DNA of 64,000 nt from Fragum whitleyi (lineage: Eukaryota > Mollusca > Bivalvia > Cardiida > Cardiidae), in the NCBI GenBank assembly GCA_948146395.1, contig OX411559.1, positions 32,796,215 through 32,860,214 on the forward strand. The letters run 5' to 3'. This document shows positions 1 through 12,500 of this stretch, in pieces. A program made the position numbers and the translations under genes. The first letter of the stretch is position 1; each line of letters opens with the position of its first letter. The notes under the pieces were generated by a model. The model saw nothing but the letters and a program-made list of their open reading frames with translations, was not told the DNA's origin and ran no database searches.

Positions 1-71
1 TTGGGGTTGGGGGTTGGGCTTGAGATTTCAGAGCCACAGATAGAGGGAGTATTTGGATTTGAGATCTGAGT

Positions 72-1014
72 TTTTAGCTCCACTGGCCAAAGGCCAGCGA
101 GCTATTGTCATGGCGGAGTGTCTGTCGTCCGTCAGTCCGTGCGTAAACTTTCTTTAAACATCTTCTCCTCCCAAACCAATGGGCGGATTTTAACGAAACT
201 CGGTAGAAATGATCCTTGGGTGGCCCTCTCTTTAAATTGTTCCAAGAATTTTGATTGGCCCCCAAATATGGGCGTGGCAGTGCGTGGCATTTTTTCACTT
301 TGAAATCTTAAAAAAATCTTCTCCTCGAAAAACCATCGGGCCGATTTCAATGAAACTTGGCATTGATGTTCCTTGGGTGACCCTTTACTTAAATTGTTCA
401 AGAAATTTTGATTGGCCAAAAATATGGGCATGGCAGAGCAGGGCTTATTTTGAGCCCGAAATCTTTGAACGACATCTTCGCCTGAACCACAGGGCCGATT
501 TCAATGAAACTTTAACAGAATGTTCTTTGAGTGTCTCTTTTAAAAAAATTGTTTGATAAATTTTGATTGGCCCTTGAATTTGGGCGTGGCAGGGCGGGGC
601 TTATGTTGAGGCCAAAATCTTTGAACAATATCTCTTCCGGAACCACTCAGCCAAATACAATGAAACTTTACCAGAAGTTTCTTTGGTGACTATTCACTTA
701 AATAGTTCAAGAAATTTTGATTGGTCCATAAATATGGGCGTGGCAGGTGGGGGTCTATTTTGAGCCTGAAATCTTTGAACAACATTCTCCTTCTGAACTT
801 TGTGTTTTAATCAGATGGGTAAAGGGTTGCAGGTTCATTGTGATTGAGTATTTTGGTGCAAAATGGACCAGAACCAGATAATCATTATTAAATAGGTCTG
901 AGGAAATTTCGGGTGTTAATGTATTCATTTAAAGTAAGCTTTATTTAATGAAAGTCTCAAGATTTTAAAGCCAGTTGAGTGATACAGGCCCTCTTGGGCC
1001 TCTTGTTTTAATAA
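72..1014 (+). repeat. ccactggcc...gcctcttgtt repeat
   Basis: Same family as 33571-34770: begins 'ttagctccactggccaaagg', has 'tccgtcagtccgtgcgtaaa', about four diverged monomers with 'aatatgggcgtggcag', and ends 'ccctcttgggcctcttgttt'. Bases 1-71 before it show nothing recognisable. Confidence 0.75.
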
Positions 1015-2250
1015 TTAAAGCATAAATCCAATACTTTTGGTACTCATTTGACTTGTCTCAAAGAGACAAGTCAAATGAGTAACCACACCATAGGGTTTCA
1101 TGGAGAGATAAAGATTTTAGATTGGCTTTACCCCCCTCTTATCTTTACCTCTGGGATTTATTCATTGACCCTATATAATGAGACTCCTTGGAATTTTTAG
1201 CAAAAAGTATGAATATCAGATTTGAACAATAAATAAATGAAAAATTCATAGTTCAAAGCCAATGTACCTTAAGGGGTTGGTTTAAAGCTTTGGAGGTGCC
1301 TATGAATATGTGAATATATAGGCACTAATAATAATTGACTTAATTTTTGCACGAACACCTTGATTTATAAAAGAAAAATGCCTTGTTCTGTAAATATCAC
1401 ATATTAATTTCATAGTTCTTCAGAGGTACAATGAAAAGGGGGTAAATCTATTTCAAAATTGTTTTTTCTCCAAGAAACAAATGTTGTGGGTACTAATTTG
1501 AATTGTCTCAGTGAAACAATTCAAATGAGTACCAATGACATAGTTTTTGCTCAAATTTTACTGAAATATTTTAGTCTTAAATAAAAAACAATGCCCCCTC
1601 TATCTTTAGCCCTGTACCTTTTCAAATTTTGACTAGTCTAAAAATTGTGTACTAGCTAGTTGATCTTGGAAATGAATAAATCATGTCATCTTTGTAATCT
1701 GTTGAATTTGTTTTCTCTTACTTATGCTTCACCCTGTAGAGCTAATCAGTGGTTCTGAAATATTTTAAAAGTCTGTTTGTCCCTGGACAAGTAACAATCA
1801 CAAACTAGCTTGTCCGTATGTAAAGCCTTGTCTGTTGAATTTCTGCAAAATATTGAAAACAAAATTGATGTTGCTAAAAAAGCTTAAAGTACCCTAGAAA
1901 TAGACTAACTGTTGACATGGGATTACATGGACTATCATAAAACTTTTTAAGATAATATTTTTCTCTAAGAGATTTTTTCACATGTCTATCGACAACCTTG
2001 CCATGAAAATCTGCATGTCTGTGCAGCTTAATTGAAAAGTTGAACAACTCAGACAGCTTATTTAAGAACCACTGCTAGTTTTAAATCACTTTTGTTTTGT
2101 CGCATATCTATTTCACTCTGACTCATATCTCTTTCATTATACATACTATCACCTTATTGATTGATTACTTCATGTCTGTGGTTTGATTGTTTTAAACTTT
2201 TTGATTTCCATGACCCAGCATGCACAAAAATGGGTCAATCGGAAAAGTAT
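1015..2250. other. No gene; two short hairpins
   Basis: AT-rich sequence. 'actcatttgacttgtctc' pairs with its reverse complement at about 1040-1078; a related hairpin, 'aatttgaattgtctcagtga' with 'caattcaaatgagtacc', lies at 1492-1537. Both are flanked by 'catagg'-like ends shared with 25065-25135. Otherwise nothing recognised. Confidence 0.5.
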
Positions 2251-2259
2251 GATAGGAAT

Positions 2260-2520
2260 TGACCTCTTGAGCCTGCACGGTCAAGTCTAGAGGTCCCTGC
2301 TTCGATCCGAGATTGTGGCACTCTTTCTTTCCGACTATTTGTCTCTCACCGAGGGCTTGATGATAGTAGACCTATGTGAGATAGCTGCTGGAGGCTAGGA
2401 AAGGATATGATGGTAGTACTGGTGAGAGAAATACCAGGAATCCATTGTTAGATGATCCAGCTGCCACAATAAAACTGAAAAAAATGTTGAGAGCGGCATA
2501 AAACTCCATTCAATCAATCA
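2260..2520 (+). repeat. SINE copy, old
   Basis: Contains the family body 'ccgactatttgtctctcacc', 'acctatgtgagatagctgct', 'gaaataccaggaatccattg' and a tail 'gagcggcataaaactccatt' followed by caatcaatca. The tRNA-like head is badly decayed. Confidence 0.7.
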
Positions 2521-2982
2521 TTCAAGCTGCAAGGTCAAGACTGACCATGCTGGCTTATCATGGTTGATACTCTTGTCTATGGACAAATTTTCTGAACTGA
2601 GAATAATCATTTCACTCTCTGATATTGTGGTTTTCAAAACATGATCTCTGTGAATGTGTTAGCATATTCATGAACTAGGTCAAATCTTCTTTTCAAATAT
2701 TTAATTTGTGTAAAGTCTCTTTTAATGCCTTATGGGCCACATTTATATTTCACTGTGCTTAGCGGGGCAATATAGGGTCTGGACTTGAAGATTCTAATTT
2801 TTGTTTGAATGCTAATAAAGTTCACTTCAAAATTGAAATTTCTTTCTTTTCATGAAGATTAGTAATTCTTAAAGATGTATTTTACAATACTCATACCTTG
2901 AAATTTATTTGTAGAGTTAATTCAAATTAGTTAAATGAGACCAAACTGTGTTGTATTTTCAAACAGACACCTCTTCATCATA

Positions 2983-3080
2983 TTAACCCATGTCATGCTG
3001 AACCCGGAATATTCTTGCTTTGACAGGAGGTATAGACAAAGATCTGCCTGCACATATGTGCTTACTGTCCACATATCTAT
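2983..3080 (+). repeat. Fragment of 'cccatgtcatgctgaac' MITE
   Basis: 'gtcatgctgaacccggaata', then 'aggaggtatagacaaa' and 'cctgcacatatgtg', as in the copies at 5391 and 14366. Creates a false open frame. Confidence 0.6.
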
Positions 3081-3204
3081 TTTATCAACTAAATACAAGG
3101 CAAAAAAGAAATTAAGACTGATAAAACAGTCTTCAATTATTTTCTTAAGTTGATACTTACAGGTACAAAATGATTATACAATAGTATAGGAAATGGGAAA
3201 TGAT

Positions 3205-3350
3205 TCAGCCCTGTGTTCAGAACGACAAAAGGGTGCAAACAGTTTGCTGATTAAACCCTGCTATGCATGCAAGTGCACATCCAAAGCGGGGTATAATTGA
3301 CAACTTGTTTGCACCATTTTGTGATACTGAATGCAGGGCAGGACTGGGTA
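3205..3350. repeat. Palindromic hairpin repeat (gcaaacagtttgc family)
   Basis: 'ccctgtgttcagaacgacaa' and 'gcaaacagtttgctgatt' read back in reverse at 3290-3345 around a short centre 'tgcatgcaagtgcac'. Same family as copies at 11855, 14700, 24730, 29915, 37952, 50545 and 57850. Confidence 0.75.
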
Positions 3351-3424
3351 AGAATGTAACCCTACCCGTTAGTGGGTAATCAATATTGTCCCAGCTCAAT
3401 ACAAAAAAACTTGTTTTCTTTCAG

Positions 3425-3597
3425 CTTACTTTCATCGTAGATTGGAAGGTTGGTAGAAAGTACCCGGCGATTATCTTGTTTTTCATCAATGGTTGTTTCT
3501 TCATTGCAAATATCGGATGGATGGCGCAGTTTATCAACCGAAAGGATATCGTTTGTCGAAAAGATGGCACTGTCAGGAAGGGGGAACCAAAGATTGG
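3425..3597 (+). CDS. SMO: SMO exon A (TM2 and first extracellular loop)
   Basis: Acceptor 'ttctttcag' precedes CTT ACT TTC. It encodes '[20 protein letters not shown]' onward to '[11 protein letters not shown]' and ends with two bases of a glycine codon (phase 2). The donor is GG|gtacca, a weak match, but it is the only one keeping frame with the next exon. It begins inside the segment equivalent to the end of human TM1, so at least one upstream exon is missing. Confidence 0.93.
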
Positions 3598-6500
3598 GTA
3601 CCATTCTTGTCTTTAATGCTTTCAAACTGCAGTCTTAGGATTTTACATTGCTATATATTTATACTTAACTCTTGTCATGCTGAATAAAAATGGTAAAAAT
3701 TCCTTATTATCTATATGCTGAAAAGCACTAAATACTCAATTTATCAGCCAGTATTTATCCTACGAATTTATTATGCCCCCCTTTGAGGAAGGGGGGGTAT
3801 ATTGCTTTGCACTTGTTGGTCGGACGGTCCATTGGTCGGTAGGTAGGTAGGTCAGTCCGTCTGTAGACCATTTTTTGTCCGGAGCATATCTTAAAAACTA
3901 TGCAAGCTAGAATCATGAAAATTCTCAGGTGGATAGATCTCATTGAGGAGAAGTGCAGTGCACAAAAACCATAACTCTACTCATTGCATTTTGTGAGTTA
4001 TTGCCCTTTGTTGATTGACAAAGAATAGGCTATTTACCTGCTTTTATGGGGGGGGCATAAATGTTTTACAAACATCTCTTGTTTATTTTTCATTCACAGT
4101 TTTAAAAGGGAAATTCAGGTGATAAACACTTAGATCAAACTGCACATAACATGTGCAGACTGAGCTTAGTCTTGACCTCCTTATGCAATTTCTCCTATTT
4201 CCAAAACATTTTCTACCACATGGGATGATTTAATTTTAAGGTAGTGGAACCATAATAGTTCCACAACATTTTGGAACTCATGATCTGTCACAATGCTGAC
4301 AGAGGTTTCCTAATGAAAACCATAAGAAACCTTGGTAAACACATGTTATAGTTCATTACTTCCGAAAAGTTGCGGAACTATTACAGGTCCACTACCTTAA
4401 CTTGAGCCTACTTTTCATTATGGCCTTCTATCTCTCTTAATTTGGGTTAGACTAAAAATTTGAATAGATCTGGAAAATGTTAAATTTTTTTGGAAAATAA
4501 GGTGAATCTAATTATTTGTTATTTCGATCAATTAATAAGATTCTGTCTTAGAAAAATCTTTTCACAGCTAAAGTTTTTTTAAATGACAAAATTGATATAA
4601 TTTTATCGAATAAGACTGTAATGAAGGCCAATCATCACTTTAATACAAACAATCAAATAAATTGATTTTCTTTAATACTTTTGGGTGGTTTATCGAGAAA
4701 TAACGGTAGATTATCACTTGATAATCTCACCGCAAAAGCCGTGAAATTATTAAAAACTTTTACCCTGCTTTTGTGCATTTCATCTTATCTGACGTCATCT
4801 ATGCGGGGCGACATAAGTGACGTCACAATGAACGTTGCATAGCAATCACGCGTAAAATGATGCGCTTTACACAAAAATGTCCTAGAAATTTCACATTTTG
4901 TCTCAATTTTGCATTAAAGAAATAGAATAATCGTTTGTTTTTCATGTAAGATTGGTTAATATTTCATTTCATGAACAACAAAAGCTATATATTGACTTGT
5001 GGCTATGCCACTCGTGAAAATATAGCTTTTGTTGTTCACTCAATGAAATATGAATCGATCTTACACTGAATCAAACGATTATCCTCTATGTATTCTTAGT
5101 TCAAGTAACAAAGGAAGTGTTGCATTTAAGAGGAATCTTCTTATTGCAATTTCAGATCTGGTGAATCAGCGTCCTGCACCATTGTGTTCATATTGGTTTA
5201 CTATTTCACTATGGCTGGATCGATTTGGTTTGTGATGCTGGCATACTCATGGGATATAACGTTTAAAGCTATCGGTACAGCCCGGGATGACTTGTCCAAG
5301 AAGACGGCCTACTTCCATATAATAAGCTGGTGTCTCCCCCTGGTGATGACCATTGTGCTACTCTCTATCTCAGAGGTATGTTTGGTGATATTAACCCTTG
5401 TCATCCCGGAATATTCCTGCTTTGGCAGGAGGTATGGACAAACATCAGCCTGCACATATGTGCAGTCTGATCTTTGTCCATACCACCAGATTTTCCTTTT
5501 TAAACCAGAAAAGTTTCAGAAATTATATTTACAAAATCAAATGCCAATTCACAATTAAGAAATACAGAGCTTTCAGTACTTTGCTTTATATATAATTTTG
5601 CCAAGGTTTTTTATTCAGCGTTAAACATTGAAAGCTTTTGGAAATGCTAGGGGACAGTACTAAAAGTGTCCTTGGATCCCAATGATCCTTTAAGGGAGTT
5701 ACAACCCTTTTGCACTGAGCCATCGAAATATTGGGAGGGATTCCATTCATTCAAAACGAAAGATTTTGTCAGGATCCTTCTGTACCCACAGAATTTCTTT
5801 TAGGTTTCCCTTTCTTAATTAGCGAGGATTCCCTTAGTTTGTAAAGGGGTCCTTAAGGTAAAAAAGTAGGGATTCCCATGGAACCCCATAATTGAAAACC
5901 AGTAAGTGTTGACCCCTGGATAAGGAGCAGTTTCATGTATTTCAGGTGGATGGGGATTCGATCAGCGGTATTTGTTTTCCTGGCTTTTTCAACACCTGGA
6001 TTAGAGCTGGGTTTGTCTTGGTGCCTGTTGTGTTGTTGTTAATTATTGGACTGTTCTATTGCGTGAGAGGTAAGTCAGGTTAATTATTAATCCATTACCA
6101 GAAAATGAAGTTTTAGACTGGTCCAATTTAAAAGGAGTGCAGACAACATTTTTTAGATGATGTGAATTAAAATAAAAAAAAAAATTGGCTTTTTGAAGAA
6201 AAAAACTAAAAAAAAAACATTATGGACAATGAAGGAATTGCCTGTAACAAGCAATTCCTTCATTTTCCACAATGTTCTTGTTTCTTTTTTCATCAGTTGT
6301 CAAAAAGCAGGATTGTGTGATAATTTGTTGACCTCATTGTCACATAATAAACGTGCTTTCCTGGCTATTTTAACACCTGGGTTGCTGGTTTTGTCTTGGT
6401 GCCTGTTGTATTGTTGTTAACTATTGGACTGTTCTATTGTGTTAGAGGCAAGTCAGGTTATTAACTTCATTGAGTAAAGAAAAGAAGAAAATTCTTTCTA

Positions 6501-9500
6501 CAAGAAATTTATACAGAAAAACTTGTGTTAAGCGACGACTTAAGGGACCACAAAAAAGCGGTCGCTTATGGGGATGGTTGCTTGATACAAAATACCATGA
6601 TAAATATGACAGCTAATTTTGATAGCATTTATAGATTGTCGGTCAAGTCTTACTGACTCCTATTACGTTCGAACCCATTATAAGATTCAACTATAACCAT
6701 TTTTCGTTCAGAATGTCCTCTTTTTCGGAGGTTTTGCTTACGGTGAAGGGACGTTTTATGGTGGTCGCTTAGTAGAATTGATCGCTTAATAGACATGGTC
6801 GCTTGAGCGAGATAGACTGCACTTTAATCACATTTTTATACCCCCGCATCGAAATATCGGGGCATATTGTTTTACCGTTGTCCGTCTGTCTGTCCGTCAG
6901 TCTGTCCGTTCGCCTGTCTGTCTGCAAAACTTAACCAAAAAACTTAACATTGCCAATATCTTTGAGGCTATTCAAGATACAATGCTCATATTTGGCATGG
7001 TGATAGATCTCAACGATACGCATCTGCTGATACCAAAGTTAAGGTCATGTGACTAGGTCAAGGTCATCTGTCAAGGTCAAATTTTGAAAAAAAATACTGC
7101 TACGGGGGTAGTAGCGTTTCACAAACACATCTTGTTTTACTAAAACATTTGGCACTTTTCAATTTTGATTCAATTTAATTAATCATCACCATCAATTGAA
7201 ACCAGTCGTAAATTTTATTGCTGATATATAGACTAAGCTTATGAAAAATGTTTTAAAACTTTCCAAGATGATTTTGAAAATTGTAGACCTTACAATTTGG
7301 CAATTTCGGAAAAGAAGTAAAGAAAATATTATTTAGGGTAAGCAAAATGTGCAAATCTTTCAGCTGTTAAGCTGATTCATTGTAGAAAACAAAACAATCT
7401 AGTTGCATGATAAAGAAAGGAGTATTAAGTCAAAGCCTTGAAATTCAACATATACTGTTCACAAAAAGTAGGGGATAATCTGTTAATCCATTAGGTTATT
7501 GTTGTTGCAAACAATTTAGGACAATCTAACTTATTCTTGGCTAACTAGCAGTTGTCTCATAGTAATATGGTAGTTATGGAATTCCCTTTTCTGCCAAACA
7601 TATCATGCAAATTCAGCATTTAAGAAGAGAGGGGTATAGCGCTTATTTTAACATGGTGTATGTTGCATTGGAAATTCTTACTTCAGTTGAGCATAACTTC
7701 GAGAAAAATCATTCGGTGTTTATCTCTATCGTGTATTCGCATCACATTTTGTTGGAATAATATGAGGTCTATGAAAGCTCACCGTAAGTGGGTCAATGGT
7801 ATGCTGGAAACCAGAAGAACATGAGTCCAGACTGCTGTCAAACCCTATGTCTCACAGTCAGATATTGTCAAGATATCAAACGATTGGCTTCTTTGTTGAT
7901 GATTCAAAAACGGGGCTCTGAAGATGTATGGATGCCCGAGCTGACCAGAAAACCACAAATCAAACTTATAATATCCTCTACTTTTTGTGAACAGTATAGT
8001 TTCATACATAACAGTCGAGAAATGCTATTTTCTCCATAGATCATTACCTCAAAAGTTTGTTTGTTATTTTATAGGGATGAATACATTACTGAAAGTGAGA
8101 AAAGATACGCCACCTTTCATAAGTGATAAAGCCACAACCAAGATTAAAGAGAGTATATTGAGACTTGGTAAGTTATTCAAAAAATCTGTACTAATTGAAA
8201 TAACTTGTCTTTTCATATACTAAGCATCTGACCAATTCACAATTTTAAAACATATGGAATTTTGTGCTTAATAAATGTCCTTTGTGACCATGCAAAATTC
8301 CAAAATGGCGGAAAAATGAGTTTTGATTTTGATACTGACTATGATTCAATGAACACAGCTCATTAACCCTTTCCTGTTTTACAAAATTTTGGACCTGTCC
8401 AAATTCAAAGGTTTTGCAGACGAAAGTTTAAAGTGGATTTAATTTGAAAAATAACCATTCAGTGTCAGAAGCAATTTCTCCTTTTTTCACAATCTTTTCT
8501 CAATCATAAAATAACAGGCATGTAAAAAGCAGGGATTAAACAGCAAAGGTTTAATTGTTTAATTTTTGTTGTGCTTTTTATTATGGAGTTGAAGGTAAAT
8601 AATTTTTGAACAACTGTGTCAAGTTTTAGCTTTCAGGATTAGGAATGTATGAAATATAAACTATGATTTAAAGATTTAAGTAAGGAGTTTTGTGTAGTAT
8701 AGTTTCATAACACAGAACTGGACTCTTGCCAGCCTGGGAAGATGTACAGGCTAGCCAGAGGGTTAGCTTTGCGCTCATTTGAAATCGTTGGAAATGCCTT
8801 GCACAAGCTTAAATTGGAACGGAAACAATTATATTTTCTATTAATTTCAGGTGTTTTTATGGTGCTAGCTTGTATATTTGTGATCATAACCCTAAGTGTT
8901 CATGTCTACACATTTACTGGTCAATCAGACTGGGATGAAAACTTCAGGCAGTATGCATAGTAAGTTTGGATCAACATTTGAGTCCCAGTATGTGAGACAA
9001 GATTTACTTCTTGAAAACCTCCTGTGGACTTATGTCCCAGGGCTTTTTCCAGGTATTTTGGGAAAGGGCCCCTGGCCCCAAATTGGGAAAAAATATCGAC
9101 AAAAACCTTAAATTGGGAAAAAAAATAAAACTTGTATAAATTGTTACATTTGCTTTAATAATCAAATTAGCTTATACACATCCCATGACACTCAAATCTT
9201 TAATGTACAGTTTCCTTTTTTTGGCTCTGAATTCATCACACAGTCATCCAACTTTGAACTGGGTGGGTCACCAAGATCTATAACAATACTCATTACGTTT
9301 TGTATGGTGTTCTAGGTGAGAGAACTTCAAATAGGTGTACATATATTCAAGTGACTGAATCCACAGGTAGCCAACACAGGTGGGGATAGTGTAATATTAC
9401 CAAACATTAACCACAAAAAACATATTAACATTTTTTTATCAAAATAATTAAATTGTCTATATCATATATTTCCATGAAAAGATTTACATAATATTTTTTA

Positions 9501-12500
9501 ATGGTTAATTTTAACACACACCCCACCCGTTTTGGCTACCTGTGACTGAACCCAGATCTCAACTCACATTCGTGTGAGTTTGTTAATGCTGAACGGTAGA
9601 AAATTCAATGACTTGTTTGTTCACTAGTCACTTGATCAGAAGAACTGGACTCGAAAAAAGTTACGGGGTCATAAATAGGGCATGACTTATCGCCATTTAC
9701 ATTACTGGTCGAAGGTTTTAGGGAATTGTTGTCGCCTATATCAGTTACGGTTGTACAGCCGAATTAATCAACTATCAAACAAGATTTGGAATGGCATTTT
9801 CAAAGTCTCTTTACGAAAGATGAATCAACTATTGTGTGAGCCCAACATCGCAAACTTATTTCATATTTCCCTGCTTTTATAATTCCGCCGTTGTTTACAT
9901 CGTTGCTTAGACAACGAAACTACGATCTTTCATTTGTTATTAAAAACAGTAAAGCTATAAGAAAATATGCGTATTTTCGGGAGATTGGGTTCCCGCGATC
10001 CGAAGACTTACCGCTATCGTATGCGGGAACCATATAATCGATTTATTCGTATTCGACTAGCTTTACAAGAATGGTTATTCGGCACTTATACATGTCGTAC
10101 TTTGGAATTTTTAACGTTTCCAAATAACGTTGAGCCCATTTTTTACTTTTCTATTCCTTCTTAGAAAAAAGAAAATAAAAAATGGAACATAGCTTTGGGA
10201 ATTTTTTTATTCAAATTGGGAAAAAATGGGGCCGTTTTGGATTGGGAATGGGGCCGAAATTCGGCCCCGCAGGAATAGGCGAAAAAGCCCTGTGTCCACC
10301 TGTCTGTCCATCTGTTTCTTAGAAAACTTAACGTTAAAAATTGACATTTTCCTATACCTTCAAATTTTTAGGTAAAAGTATAAACAAATCTGCTTATAAC
10401 TGATGATATTTCATGATAGTCATTGGCGACAATTCAAATGAGTACACACAACATATAGGGGATAATCGTTTGTTTCAGTGTAAGATCGATTTCACGGAAA
10501 ATATAGCTTTTGTTGTTCATTAAATTATTTTAAATGAAATATTAATTGATCTTACTCAAAAAACAAACGATTTTTCTATTTCTTTATTGCAAAAATGAGA
10601 TAAAATGTGAAATTTCTAGGACGTATTTTTCGAAAAGCGCGTCATTTTGTGTGTGATTGCTATGCAACATTCATTGTGACATCACTTATTTCGCCCCATA
10701 TAGATGACGTCAGATAGGATGAAATGCACTAAGGCAGGGTATAAGATTTTGATAATTTCACTGCTTTTTTGGTGAGATTATCAAGTGATAATGTACCGTT
10801 ATTTCTCGAAAAGAAAAGGTTTTATTGAGAGATAAAGATTTAAGGATGACTTATTCAGTTTCATCTACACCTAGACACCTCTACATTATAACATAAAAAC
10901 AGCTAATAACATTGAAATTGACAAGTTGAGTGAGATTGGAATTAATTGGAATTAATTTGGAATGATATTGATGAGTGTGTGAAGCGAGTTATGAATGAAA
11001 TTAAAGGGAGGTAATACATGTCTATAATACAATCATCCCGATTTGACAAAATAAGCGATATATAATGACCTCCCATTATTAAATTCTAAGTGCTTTCCTA
11101 ATTTTGTGTCTTCACCAACCAATCAGAGGCTTAAAAAAGACACCAGCCAATAAAATCATTCAATTGATTGATTTTAATGAATTTGTTGATAATTATGAAC
11201 GATTATTAAGCATTTTTAAACAATTTTGGTTTGTTTTAACAGGTTTGAGTGAGTGTTTGGAATCAATGAATGGAGTGCTGAATGAGTGGTTTGGAATGGT
11301 TTTGATCGAGTTGAATGTCAATTTCACAATGTTGTTTAATATATTCTCCCATCTTTTTACAGCTGTAAAGCCAATGTTTCTGTGATGCAATATTTCTACA
11401 ACCAAACTGCAGGGCCTTGTGATCTATCTGACAGACCGAGTATTGTGGCTGCCATTGTACATATGCTAGCCTTCTTTGGATCGTGTATAGCCTTTAGTTC
11501 TTGGATTTGGACTAGGGGAACTGTCGAGGCCTGGCATAGATTATTTAGAAGGTAATAAACAGTACTCGGCCACCACCATAGCGCAGTTGGTTAGGCATAA
11601 GACTTCCAATCTGGAAGTCGTGGGTTCGATCCCCGGTGGCGGCAAATATCCTTTCCGAGGTTTGTCTCTCACCAATGGGTAGATAATCGTAAACCTATGT
11701 GAGATAGCAGTCGGAGGCTAGGAAAGGGTGTAATGGTAGTACAGGTGAAAGAAATACCAGGAATCCATTGTTAGGTGCTCCGGCCGCCGCGATATAACTG
11801 TGAAATTGTTGAAAGGGGCGTAAAAGCCATTCAAAATAAATAAACAGTACTCTGTCCTGTGTTCAGGATGACAAAACGGTGCAAACTGTTTGCCATTTAT
11901 ACCCTGCTTTGCATGCAAGTGAACATACAAAGCAGGGTATAATTGGCAAACAGTTTGCACTGTTTTGTTATCCTGAAATACAGGGCTGGTTATGCTTTCT
12001 AGCCTTCGAAATTCAGAGTTATTATATACTTTGATATTGTCTCTATGTATTTGAACGGGGGGGAAAGTGTGCAATATTTTTTGATATTGCATACTTTGAT
12101 ATTGCACTAAGATTATTTTCACGTGCACAAATCGACTGGACTACTTTTTGGTTGCTACCTCGCCATAAGTCAACATAAAATAACATTATCAACGCTTTCT
12201 TTTTGCGTTAAATATTCGAGAAATAGTTTTGTCAGAGTAAAGAAATACGTTTCAAGTTCTTTGAATGCCTAAAGGTTAATTCACCAGTGCTTGTTTTCAT
12301 CGATTTGAAACATTTTCCGAGAAATAAACCACTTCATCCCCTCCCCATCTCCGTTGACTCAGATGCCCCCCCCCCTCAAATTTCTTCCAAATCACTGTTT
12401 TTGTTTCTCTTTTCTTTTGTTATTTTATAACATAATTCTTTCAAAACTATTTCATGCCCATCCCTTTGTGTCTATCATAATTCTAGTATCTATCTCTCTT

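Noticed and set aside
1..3424. Searched for the SMO exon(s) encoding the cysteine-rich domain and TM1
   Set aside because: No acceptable match or phase-0 donor exon was found by reading; they probably lie before the window.
11574..11645. Possible tRNA gene
   Set aside because: A and B boxes are present, but it is the head of a SINE, with the SINE body, tail and target duplication attached; the same applies at 34975, 38090 and 53092.
11718..12128. 136-codon open frame on the minus strand
   Set aside because: It covers the SINE and a palindromic hairpin inside an SMO intron, with no family match.
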